Origin: an uncultured Arsenicibacter sp.
Lineage (GTDB): Bacteria > Bacteroidota > Bacteroidia > Cytophagales > Spirosomataceae
NCBI RefSeq assembly: GCF_945952095.1
Contig: NZ_CAMFHL010000002.1
Coordinates: 28,107-92,106 of the forward strand
DNA: 64,000 nt
Direction of reading: 5' to 3'
This document shows, piece by piece, positions 17,168 to 25,027 of this stretch. The notes under the pieces are model-generated. The model searched no databases and was not told the DNA's origin. It was given only the letters and a program-made list of their open reading frames with translations. The position numbers were made by a program, and so were the translations under genes. Position 1 is the stretch's first letter. The number at the start of each line of letters is the position of its first letter.

Positions 17168-18409
17168 ATGAAATTTCTTCGTCAGACACTGGAAAGTTTC
17201 CGCTTTGCCTGGCAGGCACTGCGTTCAAACCTGCTCCGTACGACGCTCTCGCTGCTGGGCGTAACCGTCGGTATCTTCTCAATCATTGCCGTTTTTACCA
17301 TTGTCGACTCGCTGGAAAAAAACATTAAGGACAGCTTGTCGGGCATTGGTGACCGGGTAGTCTATGTTCAGAAATGGCCGTGGATTTTCGGGGGCGAATA
17401 CCAGTGGTGGAAATACTTCCAGCGGCCCGAACCGTCTATGGCCGAATTTAAGTTTCTGTCAGAACGGATGGAAACCGCCGAAGCTGTCGTGGCGATGGAC
17501 TTTAAAGGCAACGTCACGATCGAACAGGGCAGCAACAGCATGAAAGGGCTGGTCCAGGGCGTTTCGATTGATTACAATAAAATCTCGGACGTGCCCGTGG
17601 AAGACGGCCGGTATTTCTCCCAGCAGGAAATGGACGCTTCACGCAACATTGTCATCATTGGGGCGGAAGTAGCTGAGAAAGTGTTTGGCGTGGTGTCGCC
17701 GGTCGGTAAAACCATGAAAATCGGCGGTTCCAAATTCACTGTAATCGGCGTTCAGGAAAAGAAAGGGGCCAGTCTGGTGAGCTTCGGCGGTAATCCGGAT
17801 ACAAAATGCCTCATCCCGATCGGGGCCTTTGCCCGCATGTACCACGCCATCAACCCGAGCATTGATATTGCCATCAAGGCCTATCCCGAAGATGAGGGGT
17901 TACAGAATCTGGAAGGCGAAATCCGCGGGCTGATGCGGGCACGCCGGAGCCTGAAACCAGCGCAGGACGATAATTTTGCCATTAACCGGCTCGATGCCGC
18001 TGCCCAGGCCATCAGCAGTCTCTTTGCCGTACTGACCCTGGCAGGCTGGGTTATCGGCAGCTTTTCCATTCTGGTCGGCGGATTCGGCATTGCCAATATC
18101 ATGTTTGTATCGGTTAAGGAACGGACCAATATTATCGGCATTCAGAAATCGCTGGGGGCTAAAAATTACGTCATCCTGTTTCAGTTTCTGTTCGAAGCCA
18201 TTATGCTTAGCCTGGTCGGGGGAGGGGTTGGTGTACTGCTGGTCTATCTGCTGTCGTTTATATCTCTGGGCAGCCTTGACATTATTCTGTCGGTCGCCAA
18301 CATTATTCTGGGGTTAGGGGTTTCCAGTATTATCGGGGTTGTTTCGGGGATACTACCGGCTATTTCGGCCGCCCGGATGGATCCGGTGATTGCGATCCGT
18401 TCAAAATAA
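17168..18409 (+). CDS. ABC transporter permease, MacB/FtsX type
   Basis: 413 residues from the ATG at 17168 (an upstream GTG is in frame). TM1 spans about residues 22-46 (LSLLGVTVGIFSIIAVFTIV), followed by a MacB-like periplasmic core of about 230 residues. Three TM helices follow at the C-terminus (around 285-310, 335-360 and 375-400). KSLGAKNYVILFQFLFEAIMLSLVGG is the FtsX-domain signature where the ATPase couples. No ATPase gene is adjacent, so the partner is encoded elsewhere. Substrate unknown; mechanotransmission or lipoprotein/antimicrobial export are family roles. Confidence 0.9.
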   Translation: MKFLRQTLESFRFAWQALRSNLLRTTLSLLGVTVGIFSIIAVFTIVDSLEKNIKDSLSGIGDRVVYVQKWPWIFGGEYQWWKYFQRPEPSMAEFKFLSERMETAEAVVAMDFKGNVTIEQGSNSMKGLVQGVSIDYNKISDVPVEDGRYFSQQEMDASRNIVIIGAEVAEKVFGVVSPVGKTMKIGGSKFTVIGVQEKKGASLVSFGGNPDTKCLIPIGAFARMYHAINPSIDIAIKAYPEDEGLQNLEGEIRGLMRARRSLKPAQDDNFAINRLDAAAQAISSLFAVLTLAGWVIGSFSILVGGFGIANIMFVSVKERTNIIGIQKSLGAKNYVILFQFLFEAIMLSLVGGGVGVLLVYLLSFISLGSLDIILSVANIILGLGVSSIIGVVSGILPAISAARMDPVIAIRSK

Positions 18410-18501
18410 AGCTTCTGAACGGTACTGGAAAACCTTGTAGGATATCCTATTGTTTTTGTTCATTTGTGGACGTAACAAGCAAACTAACCATCTTGTCAAT
18501 C

Positions 18502-18957
18502 ATGAGAGTGATTTTGTATATACTTATTTTTCTGCTCGTCGTAACCGGTATCATGTATATCCTGACGGGCTGGAGCTACAGCGACGGCGAACGGGCCGGT
18601 ACGCTGTCGAAATTCAGCCGCCGCGGCTATATTTTTAAAACGTACGAAGGCGTACTGAATGTAGGCGGATTTTCGGGCGAAACCGGCTCGCTGACACCTC
18701 AGTTTTTTGATTTTTCGGTAAAGGATGACGACGTGGCCAAAAAGATTACCGAAGCCGTGAAAACGGGCCAGCGGGTAACCTTGCATTATGAAGAAAGAAT
18801 CCTTCGTCTGCCCTGGAACGGTGACACAAAATACTACATAACTGACGTAGAATTTATTGGGCCTGTCTATCCTCAGGGGTATGGTTTTCCGGGGCAGCAG
18901 CCCTATCAGCAACAAGCTCCGGCACAGCCTCAGGCTGTTCCTGATTCTGCTTTGTAA
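18502..18957 (+). CDS. Small single-pass membrane protein of unknown function
   Basis: 151 residues from the ATG at 18502 (an in-frame GTG lies 36 bp upstream). One N-terminal TM segment (residues 2-18) is followed by a soluble domain with RRGYIFKTYEGVLNVGG, FDFSV and VTLHYEE. A Gln/Pro-rich tail follows (PGQQPYQQQAPAQPQ). Similar Bacteroidota proteins are sometimes labelled 6-phosphogluconate dehydrogenase without basis; I see no such motifs. It is the last gene before a strong terminator and recA. Confidence 0.7.
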   Translation: MRVILYILIFLLVVTGIMYILTGWSYSDGERAGTLSKFSRRGYIFKTYEGVLNVGGFSGETGSLTPQFFDFSVKDDDVAKKITEAVKTGQRVTLHYEERILRLPWNGDTKYYITDVEFIGPVYPQGYGFPGQQPYQQQAPAQPQAVPDSAL

Positions 18958-19000
18958 TTAACTGTAAATCAGTGAATAGCTAAATATGTTTCGTTGAGCG

Positions 19001-19036
19001 AAAAGGCCTGGTAAATACCGTTTACCAGGCCTTTTT
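19001..19036 (+). terminator. Rho-independent terminator before recA
   Basis: AAAAGGCCTGGTAAA (19001-19015), short loop, TTTACCAGGCCTTTTT (19021-19036). The perfect 15-bp stem ends in a T-run. It separates the small membrane protein gene from recA. Confidence 0.88.
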
Positions 19037-19051
19037 CTTTTCAGGAAAAGG

Positions 19052-19083
19052 TTTGGTAAACTGGCCGGATTGTTGTAAATTTA
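19052..19083 (+). promoter_or_regulatory. recA promoter
   Basis: TTTG (19052-19055), exactly 20 bp, TAAATTTA (19076-19083): a near-consensus Bacteroidota promoter. The transcription start would fall at about 19088-19092, inside the dyad described next. Confidence 0.6.
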
Positions 19084-19084
19084 T

Positions 19085-19101
19085 ACAGTAAAACAAACTG
19101 T
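19085..19101. promoter_or_regulatory. Dyad ACAGT-N7-ACTGT over the recA start site
   Basis: ACAGT (19085-19089) and ACTGT (19097-19101) form a perfect dyad with a 7-bp spacer just downstream of the -7 box. The placement fits an operator for a damage-responsive repressor; the regulator is not identified. Confidence 0.4.
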
Positions 19102-19106
19102 AAAAC

Positions 19107-20198
19107 ATGGCAAAAAATGACACGGCACAAGCCCCTGCGAGTGAAGCAGAGAAGAAGCTGAAAGCCCTGCAAACCACCATTGAAAAGCTGGATAAGACCT
19201 TTGGTAAAGGTACTGTTATGCGCTTGAGCGAGACAAAGGTTATGGATGTTCCGGTGATTTCGACCGGTTCACTGGGCCTTGACCTGGCGCTGGGTATTGG
19301 TGGTATTCCCCGTGGTCGGATTGTAGAAATCTACGGTCCTGAATCATCAGGTAAAACAACCCTGACCATGCATGCCATCGCTGAAGCACAGAAGGCAGGT
19401 GGTTTGGCCGCATTCATTGATGCGGAACACGCTTTTGACCGCGCTTATGCCGAAAAGTTAGGGATTGATACCAACAATCTGCTGATTGCTCAGCCTGATA
19501 ACGGTGAACAGGCTCTTGAAATCGCCGAGCACCTGATCAGCTCGGGCGCTATTGATATTCTGGTTATTGACTCCGTTGCTGCTCTTGTACCGAAAGCCGA
19601 GATTGAAGGCGAGATGGGTGAGAGCAAAATGGGCCTTCAGGCCCGTCTGATGTCGCAGGCGCTGCGTAAAATGACGGGGGTAATCAATAAAACCCAGTGC
19701 TGCTGCATTTTCATCAACCAGCTCCGTGAAAAAATCGGGGTAATGTTCGGTAATCCTGAAACAACAACCGGTGGTAACGCGCTTAAATTCTACGCCTCTG
19801 TGCGTCTGGACATCCGCCGTACCGGTCAGATTAAAGAAGGTGCCGATCAGGTACTTGGTAACCGGACGAAAGTTAAAGTGGTGAAAAATAAACTGGCCGC
19901 ACCGTTTAAGGTGGTCGAGTTTGACATCATGTACGGACAGGGCATCTCGAAGGTCGGCGAAATTCTGGATCTGGCGGTTGAGATGGAAATCGTGAAGAAA
20001 TCCGGTTCATGGTTCTCGTACGACGGTAATCGTCTGGCTCAGGGCCGCGATGCCGTTAAAGAACTGCTGCTGGATAATCCTGAACTGATGGCCGAACTGG
20101 AAAACAAAATCCGGATGAGGATTAAGGCAGATCAGGATGCACTGCTTGACCCGGAAAATGATCTGCAGGAAGAAGACGACGTGTTACTGGAAGATTAA
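19107..20198 (+). CDS. recA: Recombinase RecA
   Basis: 363 residues. Walker A GPESSGKTT at 77-85, Walker B in ILVIDSVAAL, the MAW-type GGNALKFYASVRLDIRR segment and an acidic tail (ENDLQEEDDVLLED) are intact. RecA forms filaments on ssDNA for homologous recombination and repair. No intein is present. It is flanked by strong terminators on both sides, so it is monocistronic. Codons are more T-ending than in neighbours, consistent with high expression. Confidence 0.98.
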   Translation: MAKNDTAQAPASEAEKKLKALQTTIEKLDKTFGKGTVMRLSETKVMDVPVISTGSLGLDLALGIGGIPRGRIVEIYGPESSGKTTLTMHAIAEAQKAGGLAAFIDAEHAFDRAYAEKLGIDTNNLLIAQPDNGEQALEIAEHLISSGAIDILVIDSVAALVPKAEIEGEMGESKMGLQARLMSQALRKMTGVINKTQCCCIFINQLREKIGVMFGNPETTTGGNALKFYASVRLDIRRTGQIKEGADQVLGNRTKVKVVKNKLAAPFKVVEFDIMYGQGISKVGEILDLAVEMEIVKKSGSWFSYDGNRLAQGRDAVKELLLDNPELMAELENKIRMRIKADQDALLDPENDLQEEDDVLLED

Positions 20199-20504
20199 TA
20201 AATTTCAGTCTTCATAGTGTCCTCTGTCTGTTAAGATTAACACTGATTTAATTGATATGAAAGCGGTATTGAGAACTCTCAATACCGCTTTTCTGTTAAG
20301 ATCTTATGACTCATGTACCATACTTTATGAGAAGTCTTTACGAAATTAGCGTAGATTCTCTCCCGTCTATGGCAATTTTGCAAAAATATCATTCGCCGTT
20401 TTAGCTTTTTGGCTAATTTCGCCCCGTTAGTTTGATGCACGTCACTAAGTATATTCTTAGTATTGTGATTTTTATTATTTGAATACTCTACCCGATATAG
20501 CTCT
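20199..20504. other. Intergenic region recA-gltA
   Basis: 306 bp. It holds the recA terminator (20261-20295) and then an AT-rich gltA leader with two small dyads: TTAGC..GGCTAA around 20400-20416, and CTAAG-TATATT-CTTAG near 20446-20461. The second may be an operator or attenuator for citrate synthase. No gene seen. Confidence 0.45.
20261..20295 (+). terminator. Rho-independent terminator of recA
   Basis: AAGCGGTATTGAG (20261-20273), loop AACT, CTCAATACCGCTT (20278-20290), then TTCTGTT. Perfect 13-bp stem. Confidence 0.85.
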
Positions 20505-21794
20505 ATGGCAAACATTGCTGAATTATCTGTCGATGGCAAAACCTATCAGTTCCCAACCCTGGTTGGAAGTGAAAACGAACCAGCAATCGATATTTCGAAC
20601 CTCCGTGATCAAACAGGTTATGTTACCTTAGATAAAGGTTACAAAAACACCGGTGCTACAAAGAGTGCTATCACCTTTCTGGATGGTGAAGAAGGCATTT
20701 TGCGTTATCGGGGGTACTCAATTGAAGAATTAGCAGCAAAGGCGACTTTTCTTGAAGTGGCTTATTTGCTGATCTATGGAGAATTGCCAACGCAGGAGCA
20801 ATATTCGAAATTTGAAAACGCGATCCGCCGGCACACCATCGTCAACGAAGACATGCGGAAAATCTTTGAAGGCTTTCCGGTGAATGCACACCCGATGGGC
20901 GTTCTGTCGTCGCTGGTAAGTGCCATGAGTGCGTTCTATCCGGATTCGTATGATGGTAAAGGCGAAGACAAAACAGAATTGCACATTCTGCGTCTGCTGG
21001 CTAAACTACCGACGATTGCCACGTGGTCGTACAAAAAATCACAGGGTCACCCGGTAAATTATCCGAAAAATAACCTCGACTACTGCTCAAACTTCCTGCA
21101 CATGATGTTTGCATTGCCGGTTGAGGAATACAAGATCGATCCGGTGGTAGCAGAAGCACTGAACGTGCTGCTGATTCTGCACGCTGATCACGAGCAAAAC
21201 TGCTCGACCTCAACTGTTCGTCTGGTTGGCTCGTCGCAAGCAAACCTGTACTCGTCGATCTCGGCCGGTATCAGTGCGCTGTGGGGGCCGCTGCACGGTG
21301 GTGCCAATCAGGAAGTAATCGAAATGCTGGAGGCAATCAAAGCAGATGGCGGCGATGTAGCGAAATATGTTGACATGGCTAAAAATGCCAAAACAACCGG
21401 CTTCCGGCTGTTCGGTTTCGGTCACCGTGTGTACAAAAATTTCGACCCGCGCGCGAAAATCATTAAGAAAGCCGCTGATGATGTGTTGAGCAAGCTGGGC
21501 GTGAATGACCCTGTTCTCGACATTGCCAAACAACTGGAAGAACTGGCACTGAACGATCCGTATTTCGTGCAGCGTAAACTGTATCCGAACGTCGATTTCT
21601 ACTCAGGTATTATTTACCGTGCGCTGGGTATTCCGACGAACATGTTTACCGTTATGTTTGCGATTGGTCGTCTGCCGGGCTGGATCGCGCAGTGGAAAGA
21701 GATGCGTGAAACGAAAGAACCAATCGGCCGGCCGCGTCAGATTTACGTTGGTGCAACCCTGCGTGATTTTGTGCCGATGGCTGATCGTAAATAA
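20505..21794 (+). CDS. gltA: Citrate synthase, type II
   Basis: 429 residues, the length of the hexameric, NADH-sensitive type found in many Gram-negative bacteria. The catalytic motifs are present: LHADHEQNCSTSTVR, GPLHGGANQEV with the active-site His, GFGHRVYKNFDPRAK and the C-terminal RPRQIYVG with substrate Arg. It condenses acetyl-CoA with oxaloacetate, the step that consumes the product of the acetyl-CoA synthetases at 45-49 kb. Monocistronic, with a strong terminator after it. Confidence 0.98.
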   Translation: MANIAELSVDGKTYQFPTLVGSENEPAIDISNLRDQTGYVTLDKGYKNTGATKSAITFLDGEEGILRYRGYSIEELAAKATFLEVAYLLIYGELPTQEQYSKFENAIRRHTIVNEDMRKIFEGFPVNAHPMGVLSSLVSAMSAFYPDSYDGKGEDKTELHILRLLAKLPTIATWSYKKSQGHPVNYPKNNLDYCSNFLHMMFALPVEEYKIDPVVAEALNVLLILHADHEQNCSTSTVRLVGSSQANLYSSISAGISALWGPLHGGANQEVIEMLEAIKADGGDVAKYVDMAKNAKTTGFRLFGFGHRVYKNFDPRAKIIKKAADDVLSKLGVNDPVLDIAKQLEELALNDPYFVQRKLYPNVDFYSGIIYRALGIPTNMFTVMFAIGRLPGWIAQWKEMRETKEPIGRPRQIYVGATLRDFVPMADRK

Positions 21795-21812
21795 GATTTC
21801 CGGTCATTTTGA

Positions 21813-21850
21813 TGAGGCCCGCACCAAACAGGTGCCGGGCCTCTTTTTTT
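21813..21850 (+). terminator. Rho-independent terminator of gltA
   Basis: GAGGCCCGCACC (21813-21824), loop AAACA, GGTGCCGGGCCTC (21830-21842 or so), then TTTTTTTT. Strong GC-rich stem with one bulge. Confidence 0.88.
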
Positions 21851-21868
21851 GCCGTAACTTTGGGCGAA

Positions 21869-21940
21869 AATGAATAATGAGCCATGTAAAATGAAGAATG
21901 GGACAGCGCAGCTGATCATTATCCAATAATCATTTTACAG
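21869..21940. repeat. AATGnnn heptamer array
   Basis: AATGAAT, AATGAGC, CATGTAA, AATGAAG, AATGGGA run with exact period 7 (21869-21903). On the minus strand, AATGATT, ATTGGAT, AATGATC lie to the right (about 21915-21936). Same word family as at 9614-9712. Confidence 0.65.
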
Positions 21941-21956
21941 TATACAGTTAAAGAGA

Positions 21957-22163
21957 ATGGGTGAACACGAAGAACTGATTAACTACTTTAAACAGGCCGA
22001 CTTGCCGGAAACCTCACTGGTTATTAACCATTACGAAACGGCTACTAATGTTAAGCTGTTTGTCGAGGGATGCCTGAATCGTATACAATCAGCGAATGTA
22101 AGTATCCGGAAAGACGCCGTGCGTAGTCTGACGGAATTACGGGCTAAACTTCAGGAACAATAA
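21957..22163 (+). CDS. Small conserved-type protein, function unknown
   Basis: 68 residues, acidic/helical, no TM. It contains LPETSLVINHYETATNVKLFVEGCLNRIQS, which resembles the small Bacteroidota group named DUF6965, but I cannot confirm membership. The pterin dehydratase gene starts 13 bp after it, so they are probably co-transcribed. Confidence 0.55.
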   Translation: MGEHEELINYFKQADLPETSLVINHYETATNVKLFVEGCLNRIQSANVSIRKDAVRSLTELRAKLQEQ

Positions 22164-22175
22164 ACCGATACGTAT

Positions 22176-22412
22176 ATGTGGCAGGAAGAAGACAATAAAC
22201 TAACCCGCACCTTCAGCTTTGCCGACTTCAGCGAGGCGTTTGCCTTTATGACACGGGTAGCACTGATTGCAGAAAAAGCGGATCATCATCCGTTCTGGAC
22301 AAATGTGTATAATAAAGTAACGATTGAACTGACAACCCACGATGCGGGTAATACAGTGACAGAAAAAGACCGTCAGTTTGCCCGTGCGGTTGACCGTTTG
22401 ACAGGAGCATAA
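22176..22412 (+). CDS. Pterin-4a-carbinolamine dehydratase
   Basis: 78 residues, shorter than the usual 95-110 but with the active site intact: His37-His38-Pro39 and Trp41 in ADHHPFW, then VTIELTTHD with His55. The enzyme dehydrates 4a-hydroxytetrahydrobiopterin, normally to serve aromatic amino-acid hydroxylases. The family's N-terminal segment is missing, so translation could begin earlier, but there is little room after the preceding gene. Confidence 0.85.
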   Translation: MWQEEDNKLTRTFSFADFSEAFAFMTRVALIAEKADHHPFWTNVYNKVTIELTTHDAGNTVTEKDRQFARAVDRLTGA

Positions 22413-22445
22413 AAAAATTCCTGCCCTCAACCTGGAGCAGGAATT
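22411..22445 (-). terminator. Terminator-like hairpin, minus-strand polarity
   Basis: AATTCCTGC (22416-22424) pairs with GCAGGAATT (22437-22445). A run of seven A precedes it on the plus strand, so on the minus strand the stem is followed by seven T. It could terminate a minus-strand transcript from the structured region to its right, as well as the pterin dehydratase mRNA. Confidence 0.6.
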
Positions 22446-23071
22446 AAAAACCACTGTTTAGAAAATGCGTCAGATCGGCTTGCGGGCCGTTTTTTTATGT
22501 CTTATCCAGCCTGAACAGGTTCAGCCGAACGGGAAATCTTGTTGAATCAGGCAATGAGCCAAAGCTGGCTGGGAAGCAGGAGGGTATTCTCCATATGGAA
22601 CATCCAGGACTCTTTGTTCATTACTTAATGCAATTTAGGCCAAAATAGCCGGCTAAACACGTTTATTCCCGTAAAAGATGCGTTTCTATAGACATTATAG
22701 TCAAAACTCCGGTCTTTTGATTATGTGTCTGCATGCATTAATCAATAAATACTGCGGTACACGAGGGAATTCAGCTAAAAAAAATACAAAAAAGGGTGTC
22801 TCCTTTATGATTAGCCGTAAAACCATTTAATTTGGTTATGGCAACATTACAATAAATAATTGTCTTAAAACGATATTGTTTGCAGAAAAGACAAGTTATT
22901 TACTGAAGAGTTACTGCTCTGGTCTGGATTAAGGCCGGAGTTATCAGTTTTTAATTGCAGGAAAGTCGAAACTTTAGGAAGTTTGGTGTGCTGAATGAAC
23001 CACCGCCACAGGTTGAACCCTACGGCCGGTTAGCACAGCAAACCAGAAAAAGTATAAAATCAGCCAATACC
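22446..23071. other. Long structured intergenic region, candidate noncoding RNA
   Basis: More than 600 bp without a supported gene. Between 22508 and 22622 consecutive stems can be drawn: GCCTGA/TCAGGC closing a long imperfect hairpin (about 22508-22552), AGCCA/TGGCT with loop AAGC, GGAG/CTCC, and GAACA/TGTTC. A T-tract after GC-rich DNA (22475-22497) and a minus-strand terminator (22445-22411) border it. A further stem TGTGCT/AGCACA lies around 22985-23040, just before rsmI. On the minus strand a 24-codon ORF overlaps the structured part. I recognise no known riboswitch, 6S, tmRNA, SRP or RNase P signature. Confidence 0.45.
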
Positions 23072-23800
23072 TTGAAGCTATACCTTGTTCCGACACCGAT
23101 CGGAAATTTAGAAGACATAACCCTGCGTGCAATTAATGTATTGAAGGCTGTGGATGCAATCCTGGCAGAAGACACGCGGACATCCGGCGTATTACTGAAA
23201 CACCTTGGTATCAGTAAACCGCTGCATAGCTACCATATTTTCAACGAGCATCAGACGGTACAACGGGTCATTGCTCAGTTGAAGAGTGGTAAACAACTGG
23301 CACTGGTATCTGATGCCGGAACGCCGGGAATTTCTGATCCCGGGTTTCTGCTGGTACGCGAGTGCCTTAAAAACGGCATTCAGGTTGAGTGTCTGCCCGG
23401 GCCAACGGCGTTTGTCCCTGCCCTGGTAAATTCCGGCTTCCCGGCCGACCGCTTTACGTTCGAAGGTTTTCTGCCGCATAAAAAAGGCCGTCAAACACGG
23501 TTACAGGAGCTGGCGGCTGAGGAGCGCACGATGATCTTTTATGAGTCGCCGCATCGCCTGCTGAAAACGCTGCAACAGTTTCAGGAGGTTTTCGGTGCTG
23601 AACGGCAGGGGAGTGTATCGCGTGAGCTGACAAAAGTGTATGAAGAAACTGTACGCGGCACGTTGCCGGAAATAATTGCGTATTTTGCCGAAAAAACGGT
23701 AAAAGGTGAAATTGTTATTTGTATTCAGGGGGCCGAAAAACCGGCGCGACGATCAGGAAACAAGTACCAGCAGGCAGATGAGGACGACGACGATCAATAA
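23072..23800 (+). CDS. rsmI: 16S rRNA (cytidine-1402-2'-O)-methyltransferase
   Basis: 242 residues from the TTG at 23072, where the conserved KLYLVPTPIGNLEDITLRA begins. No in-frame ATG exists upstream; a TTG at 22955 would add 39 unconserved residues. Motifs EDTRTSGVLLKHL, LVSDAGTPGISDPG and SRELTKVYEE are the tetrapyrrole-methylase-fold signatures of RsmI. It uses SAM to methylate the 2'-OH of C1402 in the ribosomal P site. The acidic tail (ADEDDDDQ) overlaps the next gene by 23 bp, so translation is probably coupled. Confidence 0.93.
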   Translation: MKLYLVPTPIGNLEDITLRAINVLKAVDAILAEDTRTSGVLLKHLGISKPLHSYHIFNEHQTVQRVIAQLKSGKQLALVSDAGTPGISDPGFLLVRECLKNGIQVECLPGPTAFVPALVNSGFPADRFTFEGFLPHKKGRQTRLQELAAEERTMIFYESPHRLLKTLQQFQEVFGAERQGSVSRELTKVYEETVRGTLPEIIAYFAEKTVKGEIVICIQGAEKPARRSGNKYQQADEDDDDQ

Positions 23801-25010
23801 GCGTAGCTGGATTAGTATACTGGGTATTATGCTACTGGCGATGACGCTACGGGCACAGCCGCTCTCGCCGTCAGCACAGGCCAGTATTATTACGGTGGCC
23901 CCCGGCGAAGCCCTGTATTCCAGCTTCGGGCATATTATCCTGCGGATTTATGATCCGATGACCGGGCTGGACCGTCCCTACAACTACGGTACCTTTGACT
24001 TCCGCACCGACAATTTCTACGTCAAATTCCTGCGCGGTACATTGCCTTATACGCTGAGCGTGGGTGATTTATACCGTGAGATGGCATACTGGCAATACGA
24101 AAACCGGAGCGCCCGCGAACAGGTCCTGAACCTGTCACCCGCCCAGAAACAGCGCCTGTTCGACGCGCTGGAAACGAACTACCGCCCCGAAAACCGGGAA
24201 TATCAGTATAAATTCTACTACGACAACTGCGCAACCCGTCCGGTTGAGATGCTGGTGAAAGCCTGTGGCGACAGCCTGCGGTTTAACAACGCCGTGGATA
24301 CGACCCGCTCGTTCCGGCAGTGGATGAACGATTATCTGAACCGCCAGCCATGGGCGCAGCTGGGCATGAACCTTGCGCTGGGCTATCCGTCGGATGAAAC
24401 GGCCAATGCCTGGCAGGTGATGTATCTGCCCAATAACGTGTTTGCGCAGCTGGCCAAAGCAACCATCCGGATGCCGAACGGACAGATGATGCCGCTTGTG
24501 CAGCGGGAGCAGGTCTTGTTTCAGGCCGCGCAGACATTACCGCAGGAGCTGCCGTTTTTGTTGGATCCGAACGTAGTATTTGCCATTCTGGGCCTGTTAC
24601 TGGCAGCCGTAACGATCCGGCAATACAAGGCCGGTAAGGTGAGCCGCCGGATTGACAGAGTATTGTTTTCATTCATCGGACTCTGCGGCTGGGTATTGCT
24701 GCTGCTTTGGGTAGCGACAAACCACGGCGTTACAGCCTGGAACCCGACAATCCTGTACCTGATGCCATTTCACTTACCCTTGATTTTCTGGGTAACTAAG
24801 CCACAGAACCTGCGGTTTGCCAATGCGTATTTCGGTATCACGGCTATATTGATTATTATCGGGCTGTTGCTGGCAAAAGTGCCTGGCGGCGCCCATGTAC
24901 TGCTGGGCCTCACCTTACTGATCCGTTGCTTTGTAAACATGCGGCTGAGCCGTAACCGTTCGCTGATGCCAACGTCCGGTTCCGCTGATGATTTGATGTC
25001 AACCACGTAA
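23778..25010 (+). CDS. DUF4105 (Lnb-type) membrane protein, possible lipoprotein N-acyltransferase
   Basis: 410 residues from the ATG at 23778. After a signal-type N-terminus (LGIMLLAMTLRAQ), the DUF4105 domain covers about residues 28-220. It has SSFGHIILR with an invariant His, YNYGTFDF, RGTLPYTLS, and FYYDNCATRPVEML with an invariant Cys. About five TM helices follow. Known: the Bacteroides enzyme Lnb, which N-acylates lipoproteins, belongs to this family and uses a His/Cys pair. Inferred: the same role here. It overlaps rsmI and precedes suhB. Confidence 0.8.
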   Translation: MRTTTINKRSWISILGIMLLAMTLRAQPLSPSAQASIITVAPGEALYSSFGHIILRIYDPMTGLDRPYNYGTFDFRTDNFYVKFLRGTLPYTLSVGDLYREMAYWQYENRSAREQVLNLSPAQKQRLFDALETNYRPENREYQYKFYYDNCATRPVEMLVKACGDSLRFNNAVDTTRSFRQWMNDYLNRQPWAQLGMNLALGYPSDETANAWQVMYLPNNVFAQLAKATIRMPNGQMMPLVQREQVLFQAAQTLPQELPFLLDPNVVFAILGLLLAAVTIRQYKAGKVSRRIDRVLFSFIGLCGWVLLLLWVATNHGVTAWNPTILYLMPFHLPLIFWVTKPQNLRFANAYFGITAILIIIGLLLAKVPGGAHVLLGLTLLIRCFVNMRLSRNRSLMPTSGSADDLMSTT

Positions 25011-25027
25011 GCTAACGCATCTTTCCC

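Noticed and set aside
22508..22622. Possible cobalamin or other known riboswitch, 6S, SRP or RNase P RNA
   Set aside because: Partial look-alikes (GGGAA, GGAAGCAGGAG, and AGGAAAGTC further right) were checked, but the conserved cores and their order do not match any of these families.
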